NCBI GenBank assembly: GCA_001898645.1
Contig: MKUQ01000010.1
Coordinates: 1-64,000 of the forward strand
Reading direction: 5' to 3'
From: Burkholderiales bacterium 70-64
Lineage (GTDB): Bacteria; Pseudomonadota; Gammaproteobacteria; Burkholderiales; Burkholderiaceae_E
Length of the DNA stretch: 64,000 bases
Of the stretch, positions 43,778 to 52,372 are shown one piece after another. The stretch's first letter is position 1. Every line of letters begins with the position of its first letter. The translations under genes and the position numbers were made by a program. A model generated the notes under the pieces. The model saw only the letters and a list, made by a program, of their open reading frames with translations, was not told the DNA's origin and ran no database searches.

Positions 43778-44788
43778 TTATTTCAGTCGTTCACCGGAAA
43801 CGATCACACTCTTGGCCTGCCGCCCCACTCTATCAGCCACACGCTCCAGAATCCCCATGACCCCGCGAGGCATGAAGATCATTACCAAAATTATCAAAGT
43901 GCCGTAGATCACCATACGGTACTCCGTAGCCACACGCAGGTATTCCGGAAGAAAAACCACCAGCGCCGATCCAATGACCGGCCCCCAGACAGTCCCTGCC
44001 CCACCGATAATGACCGCCAATATAGCGTTCAACGATACGCCCAGATGAAATGGGGTCGGATTCACAAAGTTGATATAGTGAACATAAAATGCCCCGGCGA
44101 GGCTCCCCAAAATCGCGCTGATGCCAAATGCCAGCCGCTTGCTTCTTGTCGTATCGATCCCGATAGCCGCCGCCACCGCCTCGTTCTCGCGCACCGCAAT
44201 TATCGCTCGCCCCACCCGGGAGCGAACGAGTCGCCCGACAAATACCACACTCAGGACCGCCGCAATCAGTACCAAGTAGTAATAACCTTGCGGACTTCCA
44301 AGCTCGAATCCCCACAGTTCCAACTCCGGACGCGGAATGCCTTGCAGTCCTGCATCTCCACCTGTAACCACCTTCCAATTAAGCATCACCGAACTGACCA
44401 ACACCGCAAAAGCCATCGTAGCGATGGCAAAATAGTGTCCCTTCATTTTCAGTGATGGCCACCCGATCAACAAGCCTGAGAGGAGGCCGGCCAGCGCCGC
44501 GGCCGCAAATCCCGTGCCAACCGGCCAACCGAGCTTGCTAGTCACGAGCGCTGATGCATAAGCCCCAATACCGAAAAACGTGGCCTGACAAATCGAAACA
44601 TAGCCGGCATACCCTTGGATCACATTGAGCCCCTGCGTCAATATGATCCATATCAACATTATCGTTACAAGGTGCAAATAATACACCTTCTCTACAAACA
44701 TGGGGAGCGTCATCAAAATCGGCAACAAGACTATCCATATTGCCAAATCAGACCTGCCGTGCCGAGAACTTGATCGTAACAGGCTCAT
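43778..44788 (-). CDS. LivM-type ABC transporter permease
   Basis: Inner-membrane permease of the branched-chain amino acid (HAAT) importer family, 336 aa with about eight to ten hydrophobic helices. Diagnostic segments are LNVIQGYAGYVSICQATFFG, the EAA-like loop VRSRVGRAIIAVRENEAVAA and GGAGTVWGPVIGSALVVFLPE. Its ATG directly follows the livH stop (TAAATG). It is the last gene of the probable seven-gene operon starting at 51644. Base composition is clearly more AT-rich than the atu block. Confidence 0.92.
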   Translation of the reverse strand: MSLLRSSSRHGRSDLAIWIVLLPILMTLPMFVEKVYYLHLVTIMLIWIILTQGLNVIQGYAGYVSICQATFFGIGAYASALVTSKLGWPVGTGFAAAALAGLLSGLLIGWPSLKMKGHYFAIATMAFAVLVSSVMLNWKVVTGGDAGLQGIPRPELELWGFELGSPQGYYYLVLIAAVLSVVFVGRLVRSRVGRAIIAVRENEAVAAAIGIDTTRSKRLAFGISAILGSLAGAFYVHYINFVNPTPFHLGVSLNAILAVIIGGAGTVWGPVIGSALVVFLPEYLRVATEYRMVIYGTLIILVMIFMPRGVMGILERVADRVGRQAKSVIVSGERLK

Positions 44789-45655
44789 TTAGACATCCTT
44801 ACCAAACATGCCTGACGGCCTGAACCATAGCACCAAGATCAATATAATGAACCCAAAGCTGCCCTTGTATGCCGACGAAATAAGCGCACCGCCCAAGCTC
44901 TCCGTCAAGCCGATGATCATGCCGCCCAACACAGCCCCGACAAGACTACCCATGCCGCCCAAAATCATGACGGCAAAACCTTTGAGCACCAGTTCTTCGC
45001 CCATAGAAGGATATAGAGCAGTCAAGGATCCTACAAAGGCGCCCGCCACAGCCGCCAATGCCGATCCTATCGCAAAAACCGCTCCGGAAACCCAATCTAC
45101 ATTTACCCCTACCATGGCGGCCGCATCACGATTCTGAGCCACGGCGCGAATCGCGCGACCAAGCTTCGTGCGTTGAAGCAGGACGACAAGCGCAATCAGA
45201 AGAACCAGGTTGCTTCCGAGCATATAGATTCGTAATGCAACAACGTTGACCGACCCAACGCTGACAACATCGGTATACGGCGACCGTATAAGAGTTTGCT
45301 CCGGTCCAAAAACCAGCAACGCGATGTTATCCAAAATAAACATCAAGCCAAGCGCAATAATAAATGTGTTTATTGGCGGCGCCTCGCGTACCGGGCGATA
45401 GAATAGCCTCTCGAGCAATACGCCCACAATCGCAGTTATCGGCATGGCAAACAGCATGGCAACCCAGAGGTTGATGCCAAGATGTTTCATGAGAATAAGT
45501 GTCGCGTAACCCCCGAGCATCGCGACCGACCCATGGGCGAAATGCGCGATACCCAGAATTCCGAACACCAGGGATAGACCCAATCCAATCAATACGTAGA
45601 CACTACCAGCAGCCAGGCCGTTGACTATCTGCTGCAAGAGTTCCGGACCGCCCAT
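44789..45655 (-). CDS. LivH-type ABC transporter permease
   Basis: Second permease (288 aa) of the Liv-type importer. It shows NGLAAGSVYVLIGLGLSLVF at the N-terminus, AHFAHGSVAMLGGYATLIL, the cytosolic loop TKLGRAIRAVAQNRDAAAMV and ILGGMGSLVGAVLGGMIIGL. It lies 63 bp downstream of the binding-protein gene and abuts livM. Confidence 0.93.
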   Translation of the reverse strand: MGGPELLQQIVNGLAAGSVYVLIGLGLSLVFGILGIAHFAHGSVAMLGGYATLILMKHLGINLWVAMLFAMPITAIVGVLLERLFYRPVREAPPINTFIIALGLMFILDNIALLVFGPEQTLIRSPYTDVVSVGSVNVVALRIYMLGSNLVLLIALVVLLQRTKLGRAIRAVAQNRDAAAMVGVNVDWVSGAVFAIGSALAAVAGAFVGSLTALYPSMGEELVLKGFAVMILGGMGSLVGAVLGGMIIGLTESLGGALISSAYKGSFGFIILILVLWFRPSGMFGKDV

Positions 45656-45718
45656 CGTAACCAGCCCCCTTCATTGATGGAGCCCTACTGACGTAGAGCC
45701 CCAGCCCCACACAGCGCG

Positions 45719-46996
45719 TTACTTCTTCTTCACCTGCTGCGACAGGAACTTCGAAAATCCTTCCGGATCACCCGGGAGAAACTCTCGAAAGACCCAGTTA
45801 CCGTCTTTCCAGTCGAATGACCCGATCGGCGCAAAGCCCTGCCCGTTCGAGTCAAAGAGCTTGCCGTTCAAGAGAGAATAGGGTAACAGCGCCTGCTCGG
45901 GAATTCCGATTTCGCGAATCGCGTCGGCCACCTTCCTCCAATCTGTCGTACCGGCTCGTTTCAAACCTTCCATAAGCACCCAGAACATGTCGTAAGAGTT
46001 GGCGGTGGTCGCATCCGGCGCATGTTTGAAGCGCTTTTCGAAATCAGCCGCGAACTGCTTGCCTTTTGGTCCGAGAATGTTGGGATCGAAAGCCACCAGA
46101 TAGATTTCGGTGCCATTCTTCATCTGCTCGGGGGTAGCCACCTTCAGAAACTGCGCTGCAGTGCCAGCTGAAACGCTGTACACCTTCCCCTTGTAGCCCA
46201 ACTCGTTGGCCTGGCGATACACAAACGCCACTTGTTCGACATTGCCGATGGCAAACAATGCGTCAAAAGTCTGCCCCTTGATCTTGGTCAGCTGCGTATA
46301 CATGTCACGATCGGCGCTTTGAAAGGTCTCCTCGGCAACGATCTTTCCACCTAACGCTGTGTACGCTTCCTTGAGGAGCAGATATTCGTCGGAAAAACCG
46401 GCGTTGGTAAGATCACCAATGACCGCGATACTCTTCGCCCCTTGCTTATATAACCATTTTCCCAAAGGCGCTCCAACATAAGAGTTCGGAGCGCGCGCTC
46501 GGAACACGTTCTTTGCACCCTGGGTAGTGATCGCCTGTCCGGCTGCATTGCCGACCAGCAAAATACCCTTCTCACGCCCGAAGGACTGGGCTACAGGCAT
46601 TGTCGCCGGGGTGCTGGCGAATCCGAGTATAAAGTTGACATCGTCCAGATCCAGCAACTTCCGTACTGCGGAAACAGACTCCGTAGCGTCGCTTCTATTA
46701 TCGTAATGAGTCAGCTTCAGCGTGTATCGCGTGTCGCCGACGAGTACGCCGCCCGCAGCGTTCACTTGCTCCACCGCGAGCGTCACGGCTTCGAACTGAG
46801 GAAGCCCGTAAACTGCACCCGTACCGGTGAGCGCATCTACAAATCCAATGTTGAGTTTTCCCGTTTTCGCCGCAACACCTGTTCCGCTCGAACCTGCTGC
46901 GTGCGCGACACCAAAGGTGCCATATCCGAGCGCCATAGCAGAAGTCATCAGTCCAGCTATGGCCATGCGAAACATCCGAAGACCGTTCCTTTTCAT
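45719..46996 (-). CDS. Periplasmic ligand-binding protein of a Liv-type ABC importer
   Basis: Solute-binding protein (425 aa) of the Leu/Ile/Val-binding family (Peripla_BP_6). It has a signal peptide (about residues 1-33, ending GVAHA-AGSS). The mature protein opens LNIGFVDALTGTGAVYGLPQ and contains LILGFASTPATM-like and VIGDLTNAGFSDEY segments typical of the two-lobed fold. GGGAGG stands six bases before the ATG. The binding site residues do not let me name the ligand; amide, urea, aromatic or amino acid substrates are all known for this family. The gene lies between livF and livH. Confidence 0.92.
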   Translation of the reverse strand: MKRNGLRMFRMAIAGLMTSAMALGYGTFGVAHAAGSSGTGVAAKTGKLNIGFVDALTGTGAVYGLPQFEAVTLAVEQVNAAGGVLVGDTRYTLKLTHYDNRSDATESVSAVRKLLDLDDVNFILGFASTPATMPVAQSFGREKGILLVGNAAGQAITTQGAKNVFRARAPNSYVGAPLGKWLYKQGAKSIAVIGDLTNAGFSDEYLLLKEAYTALGGKIVAEETFQSADRDMYTQLTKIKGQTFDALFAIGNVEQVAFVYRQANELGYKGKVYSVSAGTAAQFLKVATPEQMKNGTEIYLVAFDPNILGPKGKQFAADFEKRFKHAPDATTANSYDMFWVLMEGLKRAGTTDWRKVADAIREIGIPEQALLPYSLLNGKLFDSNGQGFAPIGSFDWKDGNWVFREFLPGDPEGFSKFLSQQVKKK

Positions 46997-47019
46997 GAAA
47001 TGCCTCCCGTCAGATTGAA

Positions 47020-47724
47020 TTAAACACCTAAATATGCGTTCTTTATATAGCTACTCGCCATCAATTCCGGGCTGGAAGCCTGCATTACCAACTCTCCTGT
47101 TTCGAGAATGTACGCATAATGCGCAAGATCCAACGCCATCTGCACGTTTTGCTCAACTAAGAGTATGGTCGTCCCCCTTTTTCTAATATCCTGGATCGCC
47201 TGGGCCACCTCTTCCAGGATGATCGGGGCCAAACCCCACGAGGGTTCGTCCAGTAGCAGCAGTTTGGGGCGTGCCATGAGCGCCCTGGCGATCGCCAACA
47301 TTTCCTGCTCGCCACCTGATAACGTCCCGGCCAGTTGCGTTCGCCGCTCGAACAGGCGCGGAAAACGTTGAAACATTTCCTCGATATCGGCCTGAATCAG
47401 CGCTGAATCGGAGCGCAGATACGCTCCCATAAGCAGATTTTCGTTGACGGACATCTGTGGAAATACCTGCCGGCCTTCGGGACACATTGCCAGCCCCAGT
47501 CTGGCAACTTCATGCGGTCGTTTTCCACTCAGGCTCGCAGGACCGAAGGTAGCCCTTCCGCCGGCACTCGGCACAAGGCCCATCAAGGCTTTCAGGACCG
47601 TCGTCTTTCCGGCACCGTTACCACCGAGAATCGCCGTGATCTCACCCTCCTCGGCACGAAACGAAATTCCATGAACCACTTCAAGATTGCCATAAGAAAC
47701 GCGTAGGTTCTCTACCTCAAGCAT
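47020..47724 (-). CDS. LivF-type ABC transporter ATP-binding protein
   Basis: ATPase of 234 aa. Walker A is GGNGAGKTT, the family segment GLAMCPEGRQVFPQMSVNEN follows, the signature is LSGGEQEMLAIARAL and Walker B is LLLLDEPSWGLAP. The ATG 47724 (MLEVENLRVSYGN) overlaps the end of livG by eight bases, so the two ATPases are coupled. Residues readable upstream of this start belong to the livG region. Confidence 0.95.
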   Translation of the reverse strand: MLEVENLRVSYGNLEVVHGISFRAEEGEITAILGGNGAGKTTVLKALMGLVPSAGGRATFGPASLSGKRPHEVARLGLAMCPEGRQVFPQMSVNENLLMGAYLRSDSALIQADIEEMFQRFPRLFERRTQLAGTLSGGEQEMLAIARALMARPKLLLLDEPSWGLAPIILEEVAQAIQDIRKRGTTILLVEQNVQMALDLAHYAYILETGELVMQASSPELMASSYIKNAYLGV

Positions 47725-48487
47725 GAACCGCGCTCCTTCCGAGGTAGGCTTGAATAACCGATTCAGTAGATTGGATCTCGGCCGGGGTACCCTCAGCAAT
47801 CTTCTCTCCTCCCGAGAGCACGACCACTTTGTCACAGATCCCCATGATCAGGCGCATATGGTGCTCGACGAGTACGATAGTTATGCCGATATCCCTTACC
47901 TTGAAGATCAGATCGGTAAGGTTGACCTGCTCGTCCCTGGTCATGCCCGCACCCGGTTCATCGAGCAACAACAACTTTGGCTTTGTAGCCAAGGCCATGG
48001 CTATCATCAGCCTTCGTTGCTCCGCACTCGACAGCGCATCTGCGCGAATTCGACTCCGCCTTTCCAATCCCACGAATTGAAGAAGTTCATGACTATGCTC
48101 GACTGCGGCAACTTCCTCTTCAATTGTCTTCCTCGATCGGAAGACACCGGAAACCAGGCCGGAATCCAATTGGATATGATGCGACGTCAAAACATTATCC
48201 AATCCGGTCAGCGCAGGGAAATAGCTGCTTGTCTGAAACGTCCTGGCGACACCCTCAGCCGCAATCCGATGCTGAGGGAGTCCGCTAATCAAGTCACCAT
48301 TGAAATAGATATTTCCGCTGGTAGGGACGTAGAGGCCGGAAACAAGATTGAAGCACGTCGTCTTGCCTGAACCGTTCGGACCAATCAGCCCGACGATCTG
48401 CCCCACTTCCACGTCGAAGGAGACACCCCTTACCGCCGCAAGCCCGCCAAAAAAACGGGTCACGCCTTCTAGCCGAAGTAACGCCAT
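47717..48487 (-). CDS. LivG-type ABC transporter ATP-binding protein
   Basis: ATPase of 256 aa. Walker A is GPNGSGKTTCFN, followed by GVARTFQTSSYFPALTGLDN, Walker B LLLLDEPGAGM and switch His in LVEHHMR. The ABC signature is degenerate, LSSAEQRRLMIAMAL, where LivG proteins usually have LSYGEQRR. The start ATG 48487 (MALLRLEGVTRFFGG) has AGGGAA upstream and is preferred to the longer frame from 48523. It is the first transport gene after the FAD oxidoreductases, behind a large hairpin. Confidence 0.93.
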   Translation of the reverse strand: MALLRLEGVTRFFGGLAAVRGVSFDVEVGQIVGLIGPNGSGKTTCFNLVSGLYVPTSGNIYFNGDLISGLPQHRIAAEGVARTFQTSSYFPALTGLDNVLTSHHIQLDSGLVSGVFRSRKTIEEEVAAVEHSHELLQFVGLERRSRIRADALSSAEQRRLMIAMALATKPKLLLLDEPGAGMTRDEQVNLTDLIFKVRDIGITIVLVEHHMRLIMGICDKVVVLSGGEKIAEGTPAEIQSTESVIQAYLGRSAVHA

Positions 48488-48595
48488 ATCGTTCCCTGAG
48501 GCTTCGCTTTCCTGGCTCGCCAACCTCCCCCGAAGGCCAGGGGCGTTTCTTTTGATCTCTATAACCGATACGAGAGCTCTTCTGCAGCCGAGGAT

Positions 48596-48648
48596 CTGTT
48601 CACTCTACGATCGGCCCCGCGCCGGGATGTCGATCGTAGAGCGAACAG
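48596..48648. repeat. Long hairpin between the FAD-oxidoreductase and livG genes
   Basis: Arms of 18 bp at 48596-48613 (CTGTTCACTCTACGATCG) and 48631-48648 are inverted copies with a single mismatch. The 17-bp loop contains a further CCCG/CGGG stem. In the minus-strand mRNA it lies between the FAD1 stop and livG. No T run follows, so it is not a standard terminator. mRNA processing, stability or partial attenuation are possible roles. Confidence 0.75.
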
Positions 48649-48660
48649 GCCCTGGAGGCG

Positions 48661-50088
48661 CTAGATTCGCAAAGGCTTTGCCTCTTCAGCTCGCCGCTCG
48701 TAGTCCTTGATCACCGCATCGGGCAATGTCCGCACGGTGGTTCTTTGCCCTGCGGAAATCAAAGCTGCTTGAATCATCTTCACGTCGAGCCGCTTTGGAG
48801 ATACGTTCTGCCTTACGGCTAACGCGGCAGCCGTGCCCGCTGCCTGTCCGGTGCAGACGCTTGGAGTGTTGTATCGTACCGCCGCCCAGGTAACCAGGTC
48901 CATGGATACGGACGAGCCGGCTGCCAACAAATTGTCGACTTCGGCAGAAATAAGGCAGCGGAAAGGAATGTCATAGGGCGTAACGTCGTACGCAAATTTG
49001 TGCCCGCCATTCGGATAAAAGATGTCTGGCGGCATGTTGCACACCGCTATTGCGTCATCGAATGACTTGACGTGGCGAATGTCGTGCTCCGTCAGAATGT
49101 ATTCACCTAAAATCCGATGACCATCACGCATGAGCGGCTGTTGCGGCGTCTGCTCGATGACTGCGTCTTCGAATCCGGGCACTTCGGCTTTGAACAGATT
49201 GTGCAGTTCGCGCGCCTGCCTTCGAAGATCAATCTCACCGGCTGTCATCGCTTCAACTTCCCAGGGATGCTGCCCCTCCTGCAATGAGTAGCTCGGATTC
49301 AAAATCCAGGCACGCCCCCCGATCCGCTCTCGTATGAGGGCGCTATTCCGCAAGAGACGGACTCGGCCGTCAGCCTTTGCTTGGGTAATCAGGTCACGGC
49401 CGGCCGAAAACTCGCCCCACTCGGCTTGATGCTTCGCTGCGTACGCGCGGAATCGATCTATATCGATTCCAGATGCGTAGTAGGCGTAGCCGTAGCCCAT
49501 ATGTTGACCTTTGCACTCACCGTCAGCGAACCCTTCCTCACCAATAACCGGTGCGCCAGACTTCCAGGCGATCTCCCCAAGGCCGCTGCAATCAATAACG
49601 ACTTTTGCAGTGACCGCAAACCGGCCTTGACGACTCTCGACCACAACACCGCGAATCGAATTACCCTCACGGATTGTAGCCACCGCGAATGAGTGAAAAA
49701 GGACCTTGACTGCAGCCTCCTTCATCATGTTGTCCAGTAAGTACTTGTAGTACTCACCATCGAAGAAGTGGACTCCTTGCTCGGGCCCCCAGCCAGATCG
49801 GTTTACCTTTTCAGGGCAGTCCAGGACGATGCCACCGCCCTTTCCCAATCTTTCGATAATCTCTTGTATGATTCCGCCCTGAATTCGGGGATCCACGAAG
49901 GCAAATAGATTCGAGAACGTAAGTGTCTGGTTACCGCCCAGGCAACCGAACCGCTCGAGTAGTATCGTCTTCGCTCCGTGGCGTGCCGAGGCCAATGCAG
50001 CGCCAATTCCGGCTGGCCCCCCTCCAACAACGAGCACATCCGCCTCATAAAGCACAGGCGTATCGAATTGCTCGCGTATCGTAGACAC
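48661..50088 (-). CDS. FAD-dependent oxidoreductase (PF12831 type), copy 1
   Basis: Flavoprotein of 475 aa, probably cytosolic. The N-terminal Rossmann motif is ADVLVVGGGPAGIGAALASA, then ERFGCLGGNQTLTFSN and later VVIDCSGLGEIAWKSGAPV. The C-terminal FAD contact region is LLAAGSSVSMDL with CTGQAAGTAAALA. The same architecture and many identical blocks occur in the next gene upstream (50205-51644), so the two are tandem paralogues. Start choice: GGAGGTGA stands seven bases before GTG 50088, so the GTG is preferred over ATG 50109, which precedes that site. The reaction is unknown; the ABC importer downstream may supply the substrate. Confidence 0.88.
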   Translation of the reverse strand: MSTIREQFDTPVLYEADVLVVGGGPAGIGAALASARHGAKTILLERFGCLGGNQTLTFSNLFAFVDPRIQGGIIQEIIERLGKGGGIVLDCPEKVNRSGWGPEQGVHFFDGEYYKYLLDNMMKEAAVKVLFHSFAVATIREGNSIRGVVVESRQGRFAVTAKVVIDCSGLGEIAWKSGAPVIGEEGFADGECKGQHMGYGYAYYASGIDIDRFRAYAAKHQAEWGEFSAGRDLITQAKADGRVRLLRNSALIRERIGGRAWILNPSYSLQEGQHPWEVEAMTAGEIDLRRQARELHNLFKAEVPGFEDAVIEQTPQQPLMRDGHRILGEYILTEHDIRHVKSFDDAIAVCNMPPDIFYPNGGHKFAYDVTPYDIPFRCLISAEVDNLLAAGSSVSMDLVTWAAVRYNTPSVCTGQAAGTAAALAVRQNVSPKRLDVKMIQAALISAGQRTTVRTLPDAVIKDYERRAEEAKPLRI

Positions 50089-50204
50089 AGGCTCACCTCC
50101 CATATTCATTGAACGATGCTTCTATCGAATATTTCGTCGACGAGTCACCCGAGGCTCCAAACTTGTACACCGGTTTGAGAGCGCGTCGGCGCTTTGAAAA
50201 ATCC

Positions 50205-51644
50205 TTAGCCAGCGTAATCCTTGATCGCAAGCGCTTCCTGGGCCATTCGCTCGTATTGCTTGATGATCCGCTCGGGGACCTCCTTGACGCTCGTTCGCAA
50301 CCCTTGCGAGCGCAACGTCTCCTGCAATGTCCGGACATTCAGATGTCTCGGGATGACATTCTTCTTCGCGCACAGCGCCGCCGCGGTTCCCGCAGCCTGT
50401 CCCGTGCACATGCTCGGGGTGTTATACCGTACGGCCGCCCATGCCTTGAAATCCAGAGAGACAGAGGCACCTGCTGCAAGCAGGTTATCGATCTCGGTCG
50501 ACACGAGGCAGCGATATGGTATGTCGTAGGGCGTAACGTTGAACTCGAATTCGTGCGTTCCATTGGGCAAGAAGTAGTCGGGCGGCATGTTGCAGACTGT
50601 GATCGCATCATCATGTACCTTCACGGTTGTCATGTCGTGTTCGGTCAAGATGTGCTCACCACGGATGCGATGTCCATCCCGGAGCAGAGGTTGAACGGGT
50701 GTCTGCTCGATATAGGAATTCTCGAATCCGGGAACGTTCTCCTTCAGCAACTTGTGCAGTGACCAGGCTTGTTTGCGCAGGTCGATTTCACCGGCTGTCA
50801 TTGCCTCGACTTCCCAAGGATGTTGCCCCGGCTTCAGCGTATAGCCGGGGCTCAGTACCCACACTCGTCCGTTTTCTCGCTCACCCAAGATCACGCTGTT
50901 ACGCAGCAGGTACAACTCACCTTTTGCCTTTGCCTGCTTGATCAGCTCACGGCCGGAAATATACTGGTTCCATTCCTCCGGGTTCTCCTTCTCGAACGCT
51001 CGATATCTCTTTACGTCCAGACCGCCGATGAAGAACGCCCATCCATAGCCCATGTGCTGGCCTTTGTAAGGACCGTCCGGAAAGCCTTCTTCACCAATAA
51101 CCGGCGCCCCGGATTTCCAGGCGATATCACCGATGCCTGTGCAATCGATTATCACCTTGGCCCGGATCGCGAACCGGCCTTCACGACTTTCAACAATAAG
51201 CGCCTTGAGGGTATTACCATCCCGGATCGTGCCGACCGCGAACGAGTGAAAAATAACCTTTACACCCGCTTCTTCCACGATCTTGTCGAGGAAATGCTTG
51301 TAATATTCGCCGTCGAAGAAAACAACACCTTGCTTGGGGCCCCAGCCTCCACGGTCCCATTTCTCCGGGATGTCGTGCACAACCCCGCCACCCTTATCTA
51401 TCCGTTCCGTGATTTCTTTGACAAAGCCACCCTGCAGCTCATTATTGACGAACGCAAAACTGCTGGAGTAAGTGAGAGTTTGCGAGCCACCCAAGCATCC
51501 GAAGCGTTCCACCAACAGCGTCTTGGCTCCGTTTCGCGCTGCGCCTAACGCAGCACCGATTCCCCCAGGGCCACCACCGACGACAATTACATCGACTTCG
51601 TAGCGAACCGGTATTTGGCGCTCTGGCTCGACAACGTGATTCAT
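50205..51644 (-). CDS. FAD-dependent oxidoreductase (PF12831 type), copy 2
   Basis: Flavoprotein of 479 aa and first gene of the probable operon running down to livM. The FAD motif is VDVIVVGGGPGGIGAALGAA, followed by VERFGCLGGSQTLTYSSSFA, VIIDCTGIGDIAWKSGAPVI and LLAAGASVSLDF. It shares with copy 1 long runs such as GQHPWEVEAMTAGEIDLR and AVRYNTPSxCTGQAAGTAAAL. GGGAG lies seven bases before the ATG. The 116-bp gap to copy 1 has no other gene. Substrate unknown. A heteromeric pair or activity on two related substrates is possible. Confidence 0.88.
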   Translation of the reverse strand: MNHVVEPERQIPVRYEVDVIVVGGGPGGIGAALGAARNGAKTLLVERFGCLGGSQTLTYSSSFAFVNNELQGGFVKEITERIDKGGGVVHDIPEKWDRGGWGPKQGVVFFDGEYYKHFLDKIVEEAGVKVIFHSFAVGTIRDGNTLKALIVESREGRFAIRAKVIIDCTGIGDIAWKSGAPVIGEEGFPDGPYKGQHMGYGWAFFIGGLDVKRYRAFEKENPEEWNQYISGRELIKQAKAKGELYLLRNSVILGERENGRVWVLSPGYTLKPGQHPWEVEAMTAGEIDLRKQAWSLHKLLKENVPGFENSYIEQTPVQPLLRDGHRIRGEHILTEHDMTTVKVHDDAITVCNMPPDYFLPNGTHEFEFNVTPYDIPYRCLVSTEIDNLLAAGASVSLDFKAWAAVRYNTPSMCTGQAAGTAAALCAKKNVIPRHLNVRTLQETLRSQGLRTSVKEVPERIIKQYERMAQEALAIKDYAG

Positions 51645-52050
51645 TTCACATCTCCCGTCAATAATCGATTTCGAATAAGGAATAGGAAGCGCAGCGGCAG
51701 AGGAATCTTCTTCTCATCGCGCGATATCATCAATGATTGGAATCGATGGTGATCGTGCTGAAAAACGGCCGACGCGACCATGAAGAGCTGGCACTTCGCG
51801 ATCCGACCAAGCGAGCGGCTCACGCTCAACCTGGACAACCCACAGGGTGCGATCATGCGCGGCTTCGGATTCACGACATCCCGAATCCGCCTGAAGGGAG
51901 CGGAAAGCCCATGAAAGAGCGGAATTCGCCCGATTCACGGCGCTCGATTGCCGGAATATCCGGTCGGCGGATGAAGAAATCGACGACATCGAGTTGACTC
52001 AGCGATTCGGCAGATCAACGCGTGTTGACCAGACCATCTGCAGGCCACAA

Positions 52051-52074
52051 GGATGCCCAGCACAACAGGCATCC
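52051..52074. repeat. Hairpin GGATGCC-N10-GGCATCC
   Basis: Perfect 7-bp arms at 52051-52057 and 52068-52074 with a 10-nt loop, inside the region upstream of FAD copy 2. Read on the plus strand, a T6 run follows about 10 bp later; read on the minus strand, it would lie early in the operon leader. Confidence 0.5.
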
Positions 52075-52112
52075 ACGATCAAATTTTTTCGTATTGAAGT
52101 GTAGCACGTCTA

Positions 52113-52134
52113 TTTGATTTCGCATAGCATCAAA
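52113..52134. promoter_or_regulatory. Inverted repeat TTTGAT-N10-ATCAAA (candidate operator)
   Basis: Perfect 6-bp arms flank a 10-bp centre in the most AT-rich part of the intergenic region, about 470 bp upstream of FAD copy 2. Position and symmetry suggest a regulator site for the FAD-Liv operon. No regulator gene is present within that operon. Confidence 0.4.
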
Positions 52135-52316
52135 ACGAGAGCATATATCTTCTCAAAAAGTTCATTTGGATTCGCTTGGCTTATCGTTGTCCGCCTCTGA
52201 ACGAGGGTTTTCCCTAGCCATGACCGGCAGACTCCGGCATCGGTCCATGTGCAATGCGCGAGCAGCCTGGCCGCGCAGACCTGATATCGGTCGATGGTTC
52301 GATCGGGGGCGATCAT

Positions 52317-52342
52317 CGAGCGGTCTGACGACGCTCCGCTCG
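52317..52342 (-). terminator. Possible glpD terminator hairpin
   Basis: CGAGCGG and CCGCTCG are perfect 7-bp arms with a 12-nt loop, about 30 bp past the glpD stop. No T run follows on the minus strand, so if it terminates, it may need Rho or act as an mRNA end stabiliser. Confidence 0.4.
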
Positions 52343-52372
52343 ACAGGCCGCCTTGTGCGACTGGGGCGTGTT

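Larger units (their letters stand above)
51645..52372. other. 728-bp AT-richer intergenic leader region
   Basis: No gene can be supported here. It lies between the glpD stop and the start of FAD copy 2, both on the minus strand, so it must hold the promoter of the FAD-Liv operon. Short frames exist, for example 51780-51914 plus (44 codons, MKSWHFAIRPSERL...), but none resembles a known family. It contains two clear inverted repeats (52051-52074 and 52113-52134) and an AT-rich stretch near 52081-52160. If the promoter is there, the mRNA leader would be more than 400 nt. Confidence 0.6.

Noticed and set aside
51714-51989. Short minus-strand frame in the leader of FAD copy 2 as a gene
   Set aside because: Its 91 residues have no recognisable motif, and base use is not typical of the neighbouring coding regions.
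52051-52074. The GGATGCC hairpin as an intrinsic terminator on the plus strand
   Set aside because: No plus-strand gene precedes it and the T run begins about 10 bp after the stem, too far for a standard terminator.
43652-52372. Search for an integrase, transposase, attachment site or terminal direct repeats bounding the AT-richer block
   Set aside because: None could be seen. The block is inferred to be transferred only from composition and gene content.
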